From the NCBI RefSeq assembly GCF_029840635.1, contig NZ_JAOCCU010000011.1, forward strand, positions 1-64,000: a stretch of DNA of 64,000 nucleotides, in the 5' to 3' direction. Under the pieces are notes generated by a model, which was not told where the DNA came from, ran no database searches, and saw only the letters and a program-made list of their open reading frames with translations. This document shows, piece after piece, positions 29,188 to 37,145 of this stretch. Positions within the stretch are counted from its first letter, which is position 1. Each line of letters begins with the position of its first letter. The stretch comes from Mitsuaria sp. GD03876 (GTDB lineage: Bacteria > Pseudomonadota > Gammaproteobacteria > Burkholderiales > Burkholderiaceae_C). The translations under genes and the position numbers were made by a program.

Positions 29188-29330
29188 GCTTTGCGCGTGA
29201 AGGCTAGCGTGAACCTTTGAAGTTGCAGCCCAGGCGGTGAAAGTTGGCCACTTTGTGTATGAACCCAGGGTCAGTGGGGGGCCGGGGACCGGTTGGCGCT
29301 GCGGTCACTCTTGACGCGCGAAAACCCTTG

Positions 29331-29359
29331 ATTATCTGCGAAATTTCGCAATCGGTCAA
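29331..29359 (-). promoter_or_regulatory. Sigma-70-type promoter of rpoD with a palindromic spacer
   Basis: On the minus strand TTGACC (29359-29354), 17-bp spacer, GATAAT (29336-29331), each one base from consensus. The spacer contains the perfect 14-bp palindrome TGCGAAATTTCGCA (29337-29350), a possible operator. The promoter lies 10 bp after the dnaG stop, so rpoD can be expressed apart from dnaG. It would start a leader of about 340 nt. Apart from the heat-shock-like site, the rest of the 386-bp gap (28983-29368) shows no gene. Confidence 0.75.
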
Positions 29360-29368
29360 AAAGGAGGT

Positions 29369-31456
29369 TCAGACCGCTTCCAGATCGCGTATTTGCCGCA
29401 GCAATGACTGGAACCGCGCCATGTCCGGTTGCGGGCTGCGGGCGATGCGGTCGGCCTCCGCGCGCAGCTTGCCGACCCAGAGCTTGCGCATCACGACGCG
29501 GAACTCCGCGTCCAGGTGCTCGTCCGACGGCGGGGCCGTCAGCGGCCCGCCGCTCACGCGCTGGGCCAGCTCCAGCAGGTCCGCCTCCTGCAGCGCGACC
29601 TGCAGCACCGCCCAGGGCGAGGGGCCGTTGTCGACGAGGAAGCGCTCGAGCCAGGCGATCAGTTCCCCGTGCTCTCCGGGGAGTTCATGGAGGAGTTCCA
29701 GGTCCTGGTCGCCGATCTGGTGCCAGAGCTCGCCATGCAGCAGCAGCATCCGCACGGCCAGGTTCATCGGCGCGGGCGGCAGTTCGAGCGGCGTGCCCAT
29801 CGTCGGGTCCTGGTCGCGCTTGCGCCACTCGCCCTTGCCGGACCACTTGCCCTTGCCGCCCTTGCCCTTGAAGTCGCCCTTGGGTTCCCACTTGCGCGGC
29901 TGGGCCCCGCCCGCCTGGGGGCCGGAGGCCGGAGCGCCCCCCGCCTCGGCGGGATAGGCGTCGTGGGGGATGTGGACCTCGCCGCCGCCCTCGTCGCCGT
30001 AGGCGGACGCGGGGATGTCGAAGTAGGGCTCGTCGTGCGGCCCGCCGGCGTCGGCCGACGACGCGCGGGGGGCGGCTCTGGGCGCTGGCGCGGCGGCGGC
30101 GGGACGGTCGGCGCGGGGCCGGGTGCCGGGCGCGGCCGGCGGCATCGCGTTGGCCCACAGCGCCTGCAGCTCCGCGTCCGGCAGCTGGGCGCGGCGCGCC
30201 AGTTCGCCCAGCAGCTGGCGCTTGAGCAGCCCGTCCGGCAGCGCCGCCCACAGCGGCTTGGCGACGCTGAGCATCTTGGCGCGGCCCTCGGGCGTGCCGA
30301 GGTCGCAGCCGTCGGCGGCGGTTTCCATCAGCTGGCGCGACAGCGGCACCGCGCCCTCGACGCAGCGTTCGAAGGCCTCGGCGCCGAGTTCGCGGACATA
30401 CGAGTCCGGATCGTGCTCGGTCGGCAGAAACAGGAACTTGATCGTGCGGGTCTCGTTGGCGTGGGGCAGGGCGGCCTCGAGCGCGCGGCCCGCGGCGCGG
30501 CGGCCGGCGGCGTCGCCGTCGAAGCTGAACACCACCGACTCGGTGAAGCGGAACAGCTTCTGCACGTGGTCGGCGGTGCAGGCGGTGCCCAGCGTCGCGA
30601 CCGCGTTGCCGAAGCCGTGCTGCGCCAGCGCGACCACGTCCATGTAGCCCTCGACCACCAGCGCGTAGCCGCGGCGGCGCATCGCCGGCCGGGCCTCGTA
30701 CAGGCCGTACAGCTCCCGGCCCTTGTGGAAGACCGGCGTCTCGGGCGAGTTCAGGTACTTGGGCTCGCCCTTGTCCAGCACGCGGCCGCCGAAGCCGATG
30801 ACCTCGCCCATCACGTTGCGGATGGGGAACATCACCCGGTCGCGGAAGCGGTCGTAGCGGCGCTGTTCGGCCTCGCTCTTGCCGGGGTCGTCCTGCAGGA
30901 TCACCAGGCCGGTCTCGACCAGCAGCGGGTCGTCGTAGGACGGGAAGGCGCTGGCCAGCGAGCGCCAGCCGTCCGGCGCGTAGCCCAGCCCGAACTGCAG
31001 CGCGATCTGGCCGGTCAGGCCGCGGCCCTTGAGGTACTCGATCGCGCGGGCGTTGCCCTTGAGCTGCTGGCGGTAGTGCTGGCCGGCCTTGGCCAGGATC
31101 TCGGTCAGCGTCGCCTGGCGCTGCTTCTGGACCTTCTCGCGCTCGCGCTCCTGCGGGCTGCGGTCGTCCTCGGGCACCTGCATGCCGGCCTGCTGCGCGA
31201 GGTCGCGCACCGCGTCGATGAAACCGATGCCCAGGTGCTCCATCAGGAAACCGACCGCGTTGCCGTGCTGGCCGCAGCCGAAGCAATGGAAGGTCTGGCG
31301 CGAGGGGCTGACGGTGAAGCTCGGCGTCTTCTCGCCGTGGAACGGACACAGCCCCTTGTGGTTGATGCCGGCCTTCTTGAGGTCGACATGGCGGCCGACG
31401 ACGTCGACGATGTCGACGCGGGCCAGGAGGTCCTGAATAAAGCCGGGCGGGATCAC
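29369..31456 (-). CDS. dnaG: DNA primase DnaG
   Basis: Primase of 695 aa that makes RNA primers at the replication fork. The GTG start begins MIPPGFIQDLLARVDIVDVV, as in homologues. The zinc domain has CPFH near residue 37 and CFGC near 58; the TOPRIM core includes VVEGYMDVVAL and FSFDGDAAGR; the C-terminal part (from about 540) is the helicase-binding domain. A Pro/Ala/Gly-rich linker of about 110 residues (about 430-540) is longer than usual. The start is 9 bp after the GGDEF-EAL gene stop, so the two are probably cotranscribed. Confidence 0.98.
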   Translation of the reverse strand: MIPPGFIQDLLARVDIVDVVGRHVDLKKAGINHKGLCPFHGEKTPSFTVSPSRQTFHCFGCGQHGNAVGFLMEHLGIGFIDAVRDLAQQAGMQVPEDDRSPQEREREKVQKQRQATLTEILAKAGQHYRQQLKGNARAIEYLKGRGLTGQIALQFGLGYAPDGWRSLASAFPSYDDPLLVETGLVILQDDPGKSEAEQRRYDRFRDRVMFPIRNVMGEVIGFGGRVLDKGEPKYLNSPETPVFHKGRELYGLYEARPAMRRRGYALVVEGYMDVVALAQHGFGNAVATLGTACTADHVQKLFRFTESVVFSFDGDAAGRRAAGRALEAALPHANETRTIKFLFLPTEHDPDSYVRELGAEAFERCVEGAVPLSRQLMETAADGCDLGTPEGRAKMLSVAKPLWAALPDGLLKRQLLGELARRAQLPDAELQALWANAMPPAAPGTRPRADRPAAAAPAPRAAPRASSADAGGPHDEPYFDIPASAYGDEGGGEVHIPHDAYPAEAGGAPASGPQAGGAQPRKWEPKGDFKGKGGKGKWSGKGEWRKRDQDPTMGTPLELPPAPMNLAVRMLLLHGELWHQIGDQDLELLHELPGEHGELIAWLERFLVDNGPSPWAVLQVALQEADLLELAQRVSGGPLTAPPSDEHLDAEFRVVMRKLWVGKLRAEADRIARSPQPDMARFQSLLRQIRDLEAV

Positions 31457-31465
31457 CGCGGAATT

Positions 31466-34003
31466 TTACGTGATGGCCTCGAGCGGACGGCCCCGCGAGG
31501 GCGCGCGGCGCAGCGCCCAGGCCAGCAGCGTCTGCGGCGGCAGCGGCTCGCACAGCCCGCTGCCCTGGCCGACGCGGCAGCCCATCTCGACCAGCGCGCG
31601 CGCATGCGCCGGCGACTCGACGCCCTCGGCCACCAGCTCGCAGCCGAACTGCCCGGCCAGCGCGATCACGCCCTGCACCAGCGCGCGGTCCTGCGGGTCC
31701 ACCAGCATCGTCTGGACGAAGGAGCGGTCGATCTTGAGCCGGTCCAGCGGCAGCTGCTTGAGCACCGACAGCGTCGCGTAGCCGGTGCCGAAGTCGTCCA
31801 TCGCCAGCCGCAGCCCGATGCGCTTGCACTCGGCCAGCAGGTGCCGGGCATGGTCGACGTCGTCGAGCGCGCTCGACTCCAGCAGCTCCAGCACCACGCG
31901 TCCCGGCGGCACGTCGGGATGGCGGGCGAGCAGCGCCTCCAGCCGCGCGCAGAAGGCCGGCGCGGCCAGGTGGCGCGGGCTGATGTTGATGCTGAGCTCC
32001 AGGTCCAGGCCCTCCGAGCGCCAGATCCGGCATTGCTCCAGCGCCTGCTCCAACACCCAGTGGCCGAGTTGCGCGGCCATGCCGCTGCGCTCGACCGTCG
32101 GCAGGAAGGCCGCCGGCGCCAGCAGCCCGCGTTGCGGATGGCGCCAGCGCAGCAGCGCCTCCGCGCCGAGCAGCTCGCCGGTGACCAGGTCCATCTTGGG
32201 CTGGTAGTACAGGCAGAGCTCGCCGGCCTCCAGCGCCTGCTGCACGCGCAGCACGGCCTGCGCCTGCGCCTCGCGGCTGCGGCGTTTCTCGACGTCGAAG
32301 AACTGCACGCCGTCGCGGCCGCTGCGCTTGACGCGGTACAGCGCGTGCGCGGCGTGGCGCAGCAGCGTCTCGGCCTCGCCGCCGTCCTGCGGGAACAGCG
32401 TGGCGCCGACGCTCGCGCTCAGACGCAGCGCGCCGCCGGGCGTGCCCTCGGCGCTGCCGAAACCGCTGTCCTCATGGGCGCGGTATTCGGCGTCGTAGTC
32501 GCTGTCGAAGAACATCGGCGCGGTGGGCGTCTCCTCGTCGGCCGCGGCGACGGGCGCGGCGGGGGCCGAGCCGGTCCCGTCCTCGCCGTCCTCGGGCTCG
32601 ATCGGGCGGCGCAGCACCTGGACCAGCCGGTCCAGCGCGCGTTGTGCCTCCTCGGCGTCCTGCACCCGCAGCAGCAGGCCGAATTCATCGCCGCCCAGGC
32701 GCGCCACCTCGTCCGACCACTGCGGCGCCTGGCGAAGCGCGGTGGTCAGGCGGCGGGCGAGCTCGCGCAGCGCCTGGTCCGCGCGCGCCGCGCCGTGGCG
32801 GCGGTTGAACGCGGCGAAGCCGTCCAGGTCCACCCGTGCCACGCACAGCATGAAGCCGGGGCCGACCTGGCGGCTGGTCTGCAGCGCGGCCTGCAGGCGG
32901 CGCAGGAACTCCTGCTCGTTGGGCAGGCCGGTCAGCAGGTCGAAGCGGCCCAGCCGCTCCAGCGCCTGCTGGCGCTGCAGGTCCTGCGTGAGGTCGCTCA
33001 GCGCCAGCACGCGATAACGCGGCGGGCCTTCGGGCTCGGGGATCGAGGACACGGTCAGGCGCAGCGTGCGCGGCTGGCCGCCGGGGCCGCGGACCTTGAC
33101 CAGTCCTTGCCAGTGGCCGGCGGGGTCGGCCAGCGCCTCGGCGATCGCCTCGGGTTCATGGCCGCTGCGGCGCAGCTGGGCCGGGTCCAGCGGCAGCGCG
33201 GGCTGGCCGAGCATCCGGCGGCGCAAGGCCTCGGCGGTGTCGGGCGCGCGGCCGTCGTCGTCGATGACCAGTCCGGCCGGTGCGTCCAGCAGGGCGCTCA
33301 TCAGCGTCCAGTAGGCCGGGTTGGCGTCGAGCAGGCGGTGCTGCAGGTCGGTGATCGCCAGGCCCTCGTGCAGGTGCTGGAACAGGCCGCTGCTCATGCG
33401 CTGGCGTTCCTCGGCGGTGCGGCGCCACTGGATGTCCTGCAGACTGGCGAGCACCTGGCGGGCTTGGCCGCGGGCGTCGCGGCGCACGACGCGCAGGCGC
33501 AGCTCGTGCCAGATCCAGTCGCCGGCGTCGTCGGGCAGGCGCAGCGCGTGCTGCAGGGAGTCGGCGCCGCCATCGCTGCTGCCTTCGAGCAGCGCGGGCA
33601 GGTGTTCCTCGAGCTTCATCCGGTCGACGGCATGGACGCGTTCCAGCCAGGCGAGCGGGTCGGCCGGATCGGGCGCGCCCAGCCGTTCCTGCCAGCCGGC
33701 CGAGGCGGCCGCGGGTCCACCAGGGACCCACTGGGCGAGGGAGAGGCCGGCGTCGTCGATCTTGGTGCGCCATTCGCGGCGTTCGTCGACGGCGCGGCGT
33801 CGCTCGAAGCGTCCATGGAGGAACAGCGCGAGCCCGAGCACGGGAGGCAGCCACCAGGCCACGGCGCGCCACGCGGGCCAGAGCGTGCCGGCGAGCAGCA
33901 GCGCCGCGGTGGCGACGACCAGCAGCGCGGCGGGCGCGCTGGCTGGCAGGCGGCGCGACGGGGCGGGGGCCCAACCGGCGGGGGCGGACAGCTCGGACTT
34001 CAA
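31466..34003 (-). CDS. Membrane GGDEF-EAL cyclic-di-GMP enzyme with PAS-like domains
   Basis: Protein of 845 aa that can make and/or degrade c-di-GMP. Two N-terminal hydrophobic segments (about 24-66), PAS-like sensor regions (about 100-340), GGDEF domain (about 355-565) with intact LGGDEFGLLL, and EAL domain (about 590-830). EAL residues look intact: EALLRW, SINISPRHL, LELLES, DDFGTGY, LKIDRSF and VAEGVES. The GGDEF domain carries an insert of about 50 residues, rich in Asp, Glu, Ala and Pro, after the active-site loop. The start is assumed at a TTG (34003); no ATG or GTG lies between it and the first helix. A terminator-like hairpin ends about 22 bp upstream. It lies 9 bp before dnaG, where rpsU or gatB is usually found. 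Net activity cannot be read from sequence. Confidence 0.9.
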   Translation of the reverse strand: MKSELSAPAGWAPAPSRRLPASAPAALLVVATAALLLAGTLWPAWRAVAWWLPPVLGLALFLHGRFERRRAVDERREWRTKIDDAGLSLAQWVPGGPAAASAGWQERLGAPDPADPLAWLERVHAVDRMKLEEHLPALLEGSSDGGADSLQHALRLPDDAGDWIWHELRLRVVRRDARGQARQVLASLQDIQWRRTAEERQRMSSGLFQHLHEGLAITDLQHRLLDANPAYWTLMSALLDAPAGLVIDDDGRAPDTAEALRRRMLGQPALPLDPAQLRRSGHEPEAIAEALADPAGHWQGLVKVRGPGGQPRTLRLTVSSIPEPEGPPRYRVLALSDLTQDLQRQQALERLGRFDLLTGLPNEQEFLRRLQAALQTSRQVGPGFMLCVARVDLDGFAAFNRRHGAARADQALRELARRLTTALRQAPQWSDEVARLGGDEFGLLLRVQDAEEAQRALDRLVQVLRRPIEPEDGEDGTGSAPAAPVAAADEETPTAPMFFDSDYDAEYRAHEDSGFGSAEGTPGGALRLSASVGATLFPQDGGEAETLLRHAAHALYRVKRSGRDGVQFFDVEKRRSREAQAQAVLRVQQALEAGELCLYYQPKMDLVTGELLGAEALLRWRHPQRGLLAPAAFLPTVERSGMAAQLGHWVLEQALEQCRIWRSEGLDLELSINISPRHLAAPAFCARLEALLARHPDVPPGRVVLELLESSALDDVDHARHLLAECKRIGLRLAMDDFGTGYATLSVLKQLPLDRLKIDRSFVQTMLVDPQDRALVQGVIALAGQFGCELVAEGVESPAHARALVEMGCRVGQGSGLCEPLPPQTLLAWALRRAPSRGRPLEAIT

Positions 34004-34024
34004 GGTGGCGGCGGCGGGAAGTGG

Positions 34025-34056
34025 AAAAGAGCGTCGCCCGGGCGGAACCGGGCGAC
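34025..34056 (-). terminator. Terminator-like hairpin just upstream of the GGDEF-EAL gene
   Basis: On the minus strand GTCGCCCGG and CCGGGCGAC form a perfect 9-bp stem around 6 bases, followed by GCTCTTTTCC. It ends about 22 bp before the TTG start, leaving no room for a promoter after it, so it may attenuate transcription entering GGDEF-EAL and dnaG. Confidence 0.7.
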
Positions 34057-34120
34057 TCGCGCGATGCTAGCCCTGGGGTCCGTGGCCGCCGGTCAGCGCA
34101 ATCCCTGCAGTGCGACGGCT

Positions 34121-34290
34121 CCCCCCGGAATTGGGGGTGAAGTACTGCCGAGCGTCCCGAAGCGGGAGCTGCCGATGTCCCCTGGCGCGAATTCCGAGCG
34201 GCGAGGAGGAGATTGAGCGCCAGGGGACATCGGCAGTTCCCGCGTCCGCGCCGCCCTTGGCAGTACCGGACGCCTTTGCCAGCACCAGAC
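34121..34290. repeat. Palindromic intergenic repeat element (REP/REPIN-like)
   Basis: Arms of 25 bp at 34164-34188 and 34217-34241 are inverted copies with one mismatch, around 28 bases. An outer pair GTACTGCC/GGCAGTAC lies at 34142-34149 and 34259-34266. CCCCC/GGGGG (34121-34125 and 34133-34137) sits at the left edge. A short near-direct repeat (acgcctttgccag, acgcccttgccag) lies at 34270-34303. No coding potential is seen in the 376-bp gap 34004-34379, which also holds two terminators. Confidence 0.75.
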
Positions 34291-34317
34291 GCCCTTGCCA
34301 GTGCCAGTCCCAGAAAC

Positions 34318-34340
34318 AGAAAAGCCACCCGAAGGTGGCT
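34318..34340 (-). terminator. Intrinsic terminator after the H-NS-like gene
   Basis: On the minus strand AGCCACC and GGTGGCT form a 7-bp stem closed by a TTCG tetraloop, followed by TTTTCTG. It ends 40-62 bp after the stop of the H-NS-like gene. Confidence 0.88.
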
Positions 34341-34379
34341 TTCGAAGCGCCCGTCCGGATTCCGGACAGAACGGTGTCG

Positions 34380-34682
34380 TCAGATGACGAAATCTTCCAG
34401 CTTGGCGCCGCCGGAGATGGCGGCCTTGAGCCACTTGGGCTGGAGGCCGCGGCCGCTCCAGGTTTCGCCGGTGGCTTGGTTGCGGTACTTGGCGGCGACC
34501 TTGGAGGCTTTGGCGGTACCGGTCTTGGCGGCGCGGGCGGTGAGGTCGGCGACGGTCAGGCCGTACTCCTGCATCAGCGACTTGACCTTGGCGATCGCGT
34601 CGGAGCGTTCGCGTTCCTGGGTTTCGGCGATTTGCTGTTCGAGGGCGGCCCGCTGGGCCAGGAGGTCTTTGAGCGATGCCAT
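34380..34682 (-). CDS. H-NS histone-like nucleoid-associated protein
   Basis: DNA-binding protein of 100 aa of the H-NS family. The N-terminal coiled coil (about 5-45; RAALEQQIAETQERERSDA) mediates oligomerisation and the C-terminal domain carries the core YRNQATGETWSGRGLQPKWL, the Burkholderiales form of the AT-hook-like loop. It silences AT-rich, often foreign, DNA. The ATG at 34682 is preceded by GAGGAA, with a perfect TATAAT 50 bp upstream. The overlapping longer frame is not conserved. Confidence 0.95.
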   Translation of the reverse strand: MASLKDLLAQRAALEQQIAETQERERSDAIAKVKSLMQEYGLTVADLTARAAKTGTAKASKVAAKYRNQATGETWSGRGLQPKWLKAAISGGAKLEDFVI

Positions 34683-34731
34683 ATATGAATTCCTCGCGTA
34701 GTTCAACAGCTCCCCGGAAAGGGATTGCCGC

Positions 34732-34737
34732 ATTATA
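34732..34737 (-). promoter_or_regulatory. -10 element of the H-NS-like gene
   Basis: A perfect TATAAT on the minus strand, 50 bp before the start codon. The -35 is weak: TTGCGG at 19-bp spacing is the best candidate. Confidence 0.6.
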
Positions 34738-34873
34738 GGCAGGGAATCGAGTATGGCCGCAAGGGGGTAAATGCCGGGGTCGTGCCGCGCGAGGCATTTC
34801 CCCGGAATTTGCGAGGCGCCGCCATCAAAGTGTGTGACGCCGCTGACACAAATTCAGGAGAAAAGCCACGAAA

Positions 34874-35146
34874 TCAGGCGGACGGCGGCACATATCCGGC
34901 GGGTTGTTCGGCGCCGGCGCCGAAGAAGAACTGCTCCATCTGGCGCGCGAGGTATTGGCGCGCGCGCTGGTCGGCCAGATTCAGGCGGTTTTCATTGACC
35001 AGCATGGTCTGGTGCTTCATCCAGGCCGCCCAGGCTTCCTTGGAGACGTTGTCGTAGATGCGCTTGCCGAGTTCGCCGGGATAGACCGGAAAGTCCATGC
35101 CCTCGGCTTCCTTCTTCAGATAAACGCATTGCACGGTGCGTGCCAT
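34874..35146 (-). CDS. yggX: Fe(2+)-trafficking protein YggX
   Basis: Small cytoplasmic protein of 90 aa, full family length. It has the conserved N-terminus [23 protein letters not shown] with the single cysteine, and the central [15 protein letters not shown]. YggX protects iron-sulfur clusters from oxidation and may traffic ferrous iron. It lies 78 bp after argA on the same strand; the argA-yggX pairing is common in Burkholderiales. Confidence 0.97.
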   Translation of the reverse strand: MARTVQCVYLKKEAEGMDFPVYPGELGKRIYDNVSKEAWAAWMKHQTMLVNENRLNLADQRARQYLARQMEQFFFGAGAEQPAGYVPPSA

Positions 35147-35224
35147 ATCAAACCTCGATGCTCAAAAAGTGGGGGAGTGCGCGAGCGGGCCCGCAGGGCC
35201 GCTGGCGCGGGGTCGTGCGCCCGT

Positions 35225-36565
35225 TCAGGCGAGTTTCTTGACCAGCACCTGCGAGCGCCGGTCCCAGTTGTATTTGCGTTTGCGTTCCTCGGGCAGCCAG
35301 TTCGGATCGACCGGCTGGAAACCCCGCTTGATGAACCAGTGCATGGTGCGCGTGGTCAGCACGAAGATGCTGGTCAGGCCCATGGCCTTGGCGCGCTGCT
35401 CGATGCGCTTGAGGATGCGCTCCCCGTCGCCCTGGCCCTGCACGGCGCTGGACACGGTCAGCGCGGCCATCTCGGCGGTGCGCGCCTCCTGGTAGGGATG
35501 CAGCGCCGCGCAGCCGAATATCACGCCGTCGTGCTCGATGACGGTATAGGCCTCGATGTCGCGTTCGATTTCGCTGCGGTCGCGCTTGACCAGCGTGCCG
35601 TCGCGCTCGAACGGCTCGATCAGCGCGATCAGGCTGCCGATATCGTCGTGGGTCGCCTCGCGCAGGCTTTCGAGTTTTTCGTCCACGACCATCGTGCCGA
35701 TGCCGTCGTGGGTATAGACCTCCTGCAGGATCGCGCCGTCGACCACGAAGGGCAGGATGTGCGAGCGCTCCACGCCCGATTCGCAGGCCCGCACGCAGTA
35801 CTTCAAATAGAAGCCCACGTCGGTTGGCTGCGCCGGCGGCGGGAGTTTGGCGATCAGCCGCTTGGCGTCCGCCAGCGCGAGTTCCGTGTCGATCGCGCTG
35901 TCCGGATCGTCCGGGTTTTCTCGCACGCCCTCGACCTCGGTCATGAACAGCAGCTTGTCGGCCTGCAGCGCGATCGCGGTTTCCGTCGCGACGTCTTCCA
36001 TCATCAGATTGAAGGCGTCGCCGGTGGGCGAGAAACCGAAGGGCGACATCAGCACGATCGCGCCGATATCGATGGCGCGCTGGATCGCCGCGGCGTCCAC
36101 GCGGCGCACGACGCCCGAGTGCTTGAAATCGACCCCGTCGACGATGCCGACCGGACGCGCGGTCAGGAAATTGCCCGAGACCACGCGCACCGTGGAATTG
36201 GCCATCGGGGTGTTGGGCAGGCCCTGGGAAAACGCCGCCTCGATTTCGAAGCGCAATTGGCCGGCGGCTTCCTGCGCGCTGTCCAGCGCGACGCTGTCGG
36301 TGATGCGCATGCCGTGGCTGTATTGCGGCTGGTGGCCCTTGAGCGCCAGCTGCTCGTTGACCTGCGGGCGGAAGCCGTGCACCAGCACGATCTTGATCCC
36401 CATCGCATGCATGATGGCCAGGTCCTGGACGAAGCTGTTGAGCTTGCCCGCGGCGATCATTTCCCCGGTCATGCCGACGACGAAGGTTTCTCCGCGGTAC
36501 GCATGGATATATGGGGCCACCGCGCGAAACCACGGCACGAAGGTATGGGGGAAGACCAGGCTCAT
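35225..36565 (-). CDS. argA: N-acetylglutamate synthase ArgA
   Basis: Enzyme of 446 aa catalysing the first step of arginine synthesis, acetyl-CoA plus glutamate to N-acetylglutamate. The N-terminal amino acid kinase-like domain (about 1-290; FVVGMTGEMIAAG, IVLVHGFRPQVNEQL) binds arginine for feedback control; the C-terminal GNAT domain (about 300-446; TVSSAVQGQGDGERILKRIE) is the acetyltransferase. The ATG at 36565 begins MSLVFPHTFVPWFR, as in homologues; the upstream frame is not conserved. Confidence 0.96.
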   Translation of the reverse strand: MSLVFPHTFVPWFRAVAPYIHAYRGETFVVGMTGEMIAAGKLNSFVQDLAIMHAMGIKIVLVHGFRPQVNEQLALKGHQPQYSHGMRITDSVALDSAQEAAGQLRFEIEAAFSQGLPNTPMANSTVRVVSGNFLTARPVGIVDGVDFKHSGVVRRVDAAAIQRAIDIGAIVLMSPFGFSPTGDAFNLMMEDVATETAIALQADKLLFMTEVEGVRENPDDPDSAIDTELALADAKRLIAKLPPPAQPTDVGFYLKYCVRACESGVERSHILPFVVDGAILQEVYTHDGIGTMVVDEKLESLREATHDDIGSLIALIEPFERDGTLVKRDRSEIERDIEAYTVIEHDGVIFGCAALHPYQEARTAEMAALTVSSAVQGQGDGERILKRIEQRAKAMGLTSIFVLTTRTMHWFIKRGFQPVDPNWLPEERKRKYNWDRRSQVLVKKLA

Positions 36566-36675
36566 GGGCGCGGATTGTGCAACAGGCTGTCCCCGCAACG
36601 CGGCGTCAAGGTCACTTGCGGGACACCGTCCGGCAGGGGAGCATGGCGCCTCCACAACACCCCCCGGAGCCAGAG

Positions 36676-37086
36676 ATGGAAGTCTTCAAGACCCATGGCG
36701 CTTTCAGCTGGTCGGAGCTGCTCACCAGCGACCCGAAGAAGGCGTCGGAGTTCTACGGCAAGCTGTTCGGCTGGCAGATCGACGTGATGCCGATGCCGGG
36801 CGGTCCGGGCGACGCGCCGCCGTATCACCTGATCAAGGCCCGCGGCGCGCCGGACGCGATCGGCGGGCTGATGGCCTGCCCGCAGCAGGGCATGCCGCCG
36901 ATGTGGGGCGTCTATGTCACCGTGGACAACGTCGACGAGACCGTGGCCCAGGCCAAGGCGCTGGGCGGCAAGGTGCTGATGGAGATCATGGACGTGCCCA
37001 CCGTCGGCCGCATGGCGACCATCCAGGATCCGCAGGGCGCGGTGATCAACGTGATCACCTACGCCGAGATGCCGGACCAGCCCTGA
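36676..37086 (+). CDS. VOC (glyoxalase/bleomycin-resistance fold) family protein
   Basis: Protein of 136 aa, one glyoxalase-fold unit: FSWSELLTSDPKKASEFYGKLFGW at the front and a last strand ending DPQGAVINVITY. The family includes dioxygenases, lyases and resistance proteins, and many members are uncharacterised; the specific role is unknown. The ATG at 36676 gives the conserved N-terminal strand. It is divergent from argA with a 110-bp gap. Confidence 0.85.
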   Translation: MEVFKTHGAFSWSELLTSDPKKASEFYGKLFGWQIDVMPMPGGPGDAPPYHLIKARGAPDAIGGLMACPQQGMPPMWGVYVTVDNVDETVAQAKALGGKVLMEIMDVPTVGRMATIQDPQGAVINVITYAEMPDQP

Positions 37087-37130
37087 CCCCGACGCCGACC
37101 TGACGACCGGCCCCCGCTCGCGGGGCGCGA

Positions 37131-37136
37131 GATAAT
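37131..37136 (+). promoter_or_regulatory. Candidate -10 element of hrpA, possibly leaderless
   Basis: GATAAT lies 9 bases before the GTG at 37146, so transcription would start at or close to the start codon. No clear -35 and no Shine-Dalgarno are visible. Confidence 0.35.
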
Positions 37137-37145
37137 CCGCGCCCC

